The notes under the pieces were generated by a model. It did no database searches, was not told where the DNA came from, and saw nothing but the letters and a program-made list of their open reading frames with translations. From Dokdonella sp. (GTDB lineage: Bacteria > Pseudomonadota > Gammaproteobacteria > Xanthomonadales > Rhodanobacteraceae): a stretch of 64,000 bases of DNA. The stretch is from the NCBI GenBank assembly GCA_024707225.1, contig JANQAE010000004.1, positions 793,266 through 857,265 of the forward strand, written 5' to 3'. Positions 59,616 through 64,000 of this stretch are shown in pieces. A program made the translations under genes and the position numbers. How positions within the stretch are numbered: the stretch's first letter is position 1; the number at the start of each line of letters is the position of its first letter.

Positions 59616-60257
59616 TCACACCCCGTATTGGGAGCGATAGGCGGCCAGCTCGGACCGATGGGCGGCCAGGTCGGCGCGCTCGTCGGCGAACGCGAGCAGG
59701 TCGCCGAGGGTCGCGATCGCGATGACCGGAATGCCGTAGGTCTCGGCGACTTCCTGTGCGGCCGAACGCTCGCCCTGCCCCCGCTCCTGCCGATCGAGCG
59801 CGATCAGCACGCCGGCCGGCGTCGCGCCGGCGGCCGCGATCATCGCCAGCGACTCGCGGATCGCGGTGCCGGCGGTCATGACGTCGTCGACGATCAGCAC
59901 GCGGCCGGCGAGCGGCGCACCGACCAGCACACCGCCTTCGCCGTGATCCTTGGCCTCCTTGCGGTTGTAGGTATACGGCACATCACGCGCGTGATGATCG
60001 GCCAGCGCCGCCGCGGTGACCGCGGCCAGCACGATGCCCTTGTAGGCCGGGCCGAACAATCCGTCGAAAGCCAGGCCTGAATCGACGGCGGCCTGCGCAT
60101 AGGACCGCCCGAGCGTGGCCAGTGCCAGCCCCGAATCGAACAGGCCGGCATTGAAGAAGTACGGACTGATGCGCCCGGACTTCAGCGTGAACTGGCCGAA
60201 GCGCAGCGCATTGCGCTGCAGCGCGAGGTCGAGAAAGCGGCGTTGATGGGGCAGCAC
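59616..60257 (-). CDS. pyrE: Orotate phosphoribosyltransferase PyrE
   Basis: 213 residues from a GTG at 60257. It matches the family from the start: [36 protein letters not shown]. The PRPP-binding motif is [17 protein letters not shown], with the flexible loop [13 protein letters not shown]. Converts orotate to OMP in pyrimidine synthesis. Near the DUF4124 gene and algC, recalling the Pseudomonas dut-algC-argB-pyrE block, but argB is absent here. A small 7-bp hairpin (60295-60311) is in its leader. Confidence 0.95.
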   Translation of the reverse strand: MLPHQRRFLDLALQRNALRFGQFTLKSGRISPYFFNAGLFDSGLALATLGRSYAQAAVDSGLAFDGLFGPAYKGIVLAAVTAAALADHHARDVPYTYNRKEAKDHGEGGVLVGAPLAGRVLIVDDVMTAGTAIRESLAMIAAAGATPAGVLIALDRQERGQGERSAAQEVAETYGIPVIAIATLGDLLAFADERADLAAHRSELAAYRSQYGV

Positions 60258-60647
60258 GAGAGGACGGTCGGTGGCGCGGGGAGAAGGAAGATAGCAGGTC
60301 GTATCGACCTGATGCCGCTGCGGATGGGCGTCCCGGCTTTCGGAATCGTGGCGAGGTCGCCGGGCCAGCGGCGCATGACGATGAGGCTCGGCTGCTGGTG
60401 CTCGAGACCGCCGGGCATCTCGGCATCATCCAGCCGCGCAGTCGAGAGGAGTCGAAGCCTCGGCGGTGCGAATCGAAATGAAATGACGAGGAGAGGAATC
60501 CGGCGGTGGCGCTAGAGCGCTCTGCAGAGTCGCGGTCGGCGACCTGACGATCGGCGGAAGGCGCCGGGCCGAAGGCGGCGCTTCGAGCTGGAGTGCGGAG
60601 CTGGGCGTTGGGGGCAACGAGACGCCCGGGTCCCGGTGCTCATGCAA
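60258..60647. other. Intergenic region between pyrE and the rRNA operon terminator
   Basis: About 390 bases without a convincing gene in any frame. It contains the pyrE leader hairpin CAGGTCG-TAT-CGACCTG at 60295-60311. The pyrE promoter should be here but no clear -35/-10 pair is visible. Confidence 0.5.
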
Positions 60648-60675
60648 CAAAAAACCCCCGCCATCTGGCGGGGGT
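60648..60675 (-). terminator. Rho-independent terminator of the rRNA operon
   Basis: On the minus strand, CCCCCGCC, a short loop and GGCGGGGG are followed by a run of T (AAAAAA on the plus strand at 60649-60654). Located 12 bases after the 5S rRNA end, as expected for the end of an rrn operon. Confidence 0.9.
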
Positions 60676-60687
60676 CGTCTTTGAGGC

Positions 60688-60803
60688 CCTTGGCGATGAC
60701 CTACTCTTGCATGGCTTGAGCCACACTACCATCGGCGCGGGTGCGTTTCACTTCCGAGTTCGGGATGGGATCGGGTGGGACCACACCGCTATGGTCGCCA
60801 AGG
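60688..60803 (-). rRNA. rrf: 5S ribosomal RNA
   Basis: About 116 nt. The minus strand begins CCTTGGCGACCATAGCGGTG and contains the conserved GGTCCCACCCGATCCCATCC, CCGAACTCGGAAGTGAAACG and GCCGATGGTAGTGTGG segments; ends pair as CCTTGGCGA with TCGCCAAGG. Boundaries are set from this terminal helix and may be off by a base or two. Confidence 0.95.
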
Positions 60804-60850
60804 AACTGGCGGAGACCGCGCCCAAAAGGGCGCCCGTCTCACATAGGGGA

Positions 60851-60871
60851 CTTGGGACGTAAACAAGCGTT
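60851..60871 (-). other. Outer arm (3' side) of a 23S rRNA processing helix
   Basis: The 21 bases here are the exact reverse complement of 63893-63913. In the minus-strand transcript the two arms flank 23S rRNA and can pair as an outer helix of the processing stalk. The inner helix is formed by 60912-60931 and 63800-63819. Confidence 0.7.
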
Positions 60872-60923
60872 CTGGACTGCCGGCAGAGTATGCCGAAGAG
60901 GCTGGAAGCGTCTTGGAGTTATA

Positions 60924-63799
<2,876 letters not shown>

Positions 63800-63806
<7 letters not shown>

Positions 63807-63819
63807 ATATAACTCCAAG
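63800..63819 (-). other. Inner 23S processing helix, 5' arm
   Basis: Pairs with 60912-60931 over 20 positions with one G-U pair in the minus-strand RNA. A classical RNase III substrate helix bringing together the 23S ends. Confidence 0.75.
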
Positions 63820-63892
63820 TCGCCTCAGAGTCATCACAGCCTCGACTTCGCTTTACTTGCCTCAACGACACATTCTGGATCGGCAGATCCAA

Positions 63893-63913
63893 AACGCTTG
63901 TTTACGTCCCAAG
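63893..63913 (-). other. Outer 23S processing helix, 5' arm, next to boxA
   Basis: Exact reverse complement of 60851-60871; together they form a 21-bp outer helix around the 23S precursor. It abuts the boxA element at 63914. Confidence 0.7.
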
Positions 63914-63926
63914 TTGTCAAAGAACA
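63914..63926 (-). promoter_or_regulatory. boxA antitermination element of the rRNA operon
   Basis: The minus strand reads TGTTCTTTGACAA, matching the rrn boxA consensus TGYTCTTTRANAA. It is in the 16S-23S spacer upstream of 23S, where a spacer copy binds NusB-S10. A short hairpin (CCGAC/GTCGG with a 6-base loop, 63932-63947) just upstream in the transcript sits where boxB would be. Confidence 0.8.
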
Positions 63927-63991
63927 CAGTGCCGACCTCAACGTCGGACTGCTTCAAAATCTTTCGTGTGCGCGCTATTCAGAGCAAACTC

Positions 63992-64000
63992 TGGTGGAGC
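63992..64000 (-). tRNA. 3' end of tRNA-Ala (partial)
   Basis: The window ends, on the minus strand, with GCTCCACCA, the last nine bases of tRNA-Ala(TGC) including CCA. The usual rrn spacer order 16S-tRNA-Ile-tRNA-Ala-23S fits. Only the terminal bases are inside the window. Confidence 0.6.

Overview
The window comes from a high-GC proteobacterium. Gene content and order (a complete ccm cytochrome c maturation set, comF divergent from bioB, dut-algC with pyrE nearby, an AmpR-type regulator divergent from a class A beta-lactamase, an APH(3')-like kinase, UbiA) fit a gammaproteobacterium of the Lysobacterales/Xanthomonadales type, perhaps Rhodanobacteraceae. This is inferred from recognisable proteins; no search was run.

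Layout. 1-3988 (minus): a large secreted RHS/YD-repeat protein that leaves the window at the left edge. 4407-7146 and 11093-15285 (plus): ccmABCDE and ccmFGHI, together a full System I cytochrome c maturation pathway, split by a 3.9-kb block. That block holds a DoxX protein (minus), a cysteine-rich bufferin-type precursor peptide, its DUF692/MNIO maturase, a DUF2063 partner and an RclR-like AraC regulator, which together look like a copper-binding RiPP module. 15371-22221: secreted FG-GAP and propeller-like proteins, a decayed gene, a small membrane protein, and the LysR/class A beta-lactamase pair. 22435-28388: a DUF4153 membrane protein, an SMP-30-like protein, small membrane proteins, a P-loop kinase-like protein and outer-membrane phospholipase A. 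28620-33329: two tandem DUF1566-CotH fusion proteins. 33458-40463: a GNAT acetyltransferase, a subtilisin-like protease and a 991-residue secreted protein. 40760-48468: a LysR regulator and the biotin genes (bioF, a DUF7079-like gene, bioH, bioC, an EamA-type transporter; bioB separately), with an NDH-2 gene between. 48543-60257: comF, a serine hydrolase, an APH-like kinase, ubiA with a large 9-bp tandem repeat, a glutamate-synthase-like flavoprotein, dut, algC, a DUF4124 protein and pyrE. 60648-64000 (minus): the 3' part of an rRNA operon, from the last 9 nt of tRNA-Ala through 23S and 5S rRNA to the terminator.

Two things cut across the window. First, ten genes carry one apparent single-base frame break each, mostly in G/C-rich strings and several in conserved housekeeping genes; consensus sequence error is the simplest explanation, so these are annotated as genes with a frame break. 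Second, predicted secreted proteins repeatedly carry a short motif of the form [LIV]F-x-[DN]-[GD]-[FL]-[DE] at the C-terminus or at a domain border, which I cannot match to a sorting signal I know.

The most interesting candidates are the bufferin module inside the ccm locus with its cysteine-bearing regulator, the DGFE motif family, the repeat-expanded UbiA, and the tandem DUF1566-CotH genes.
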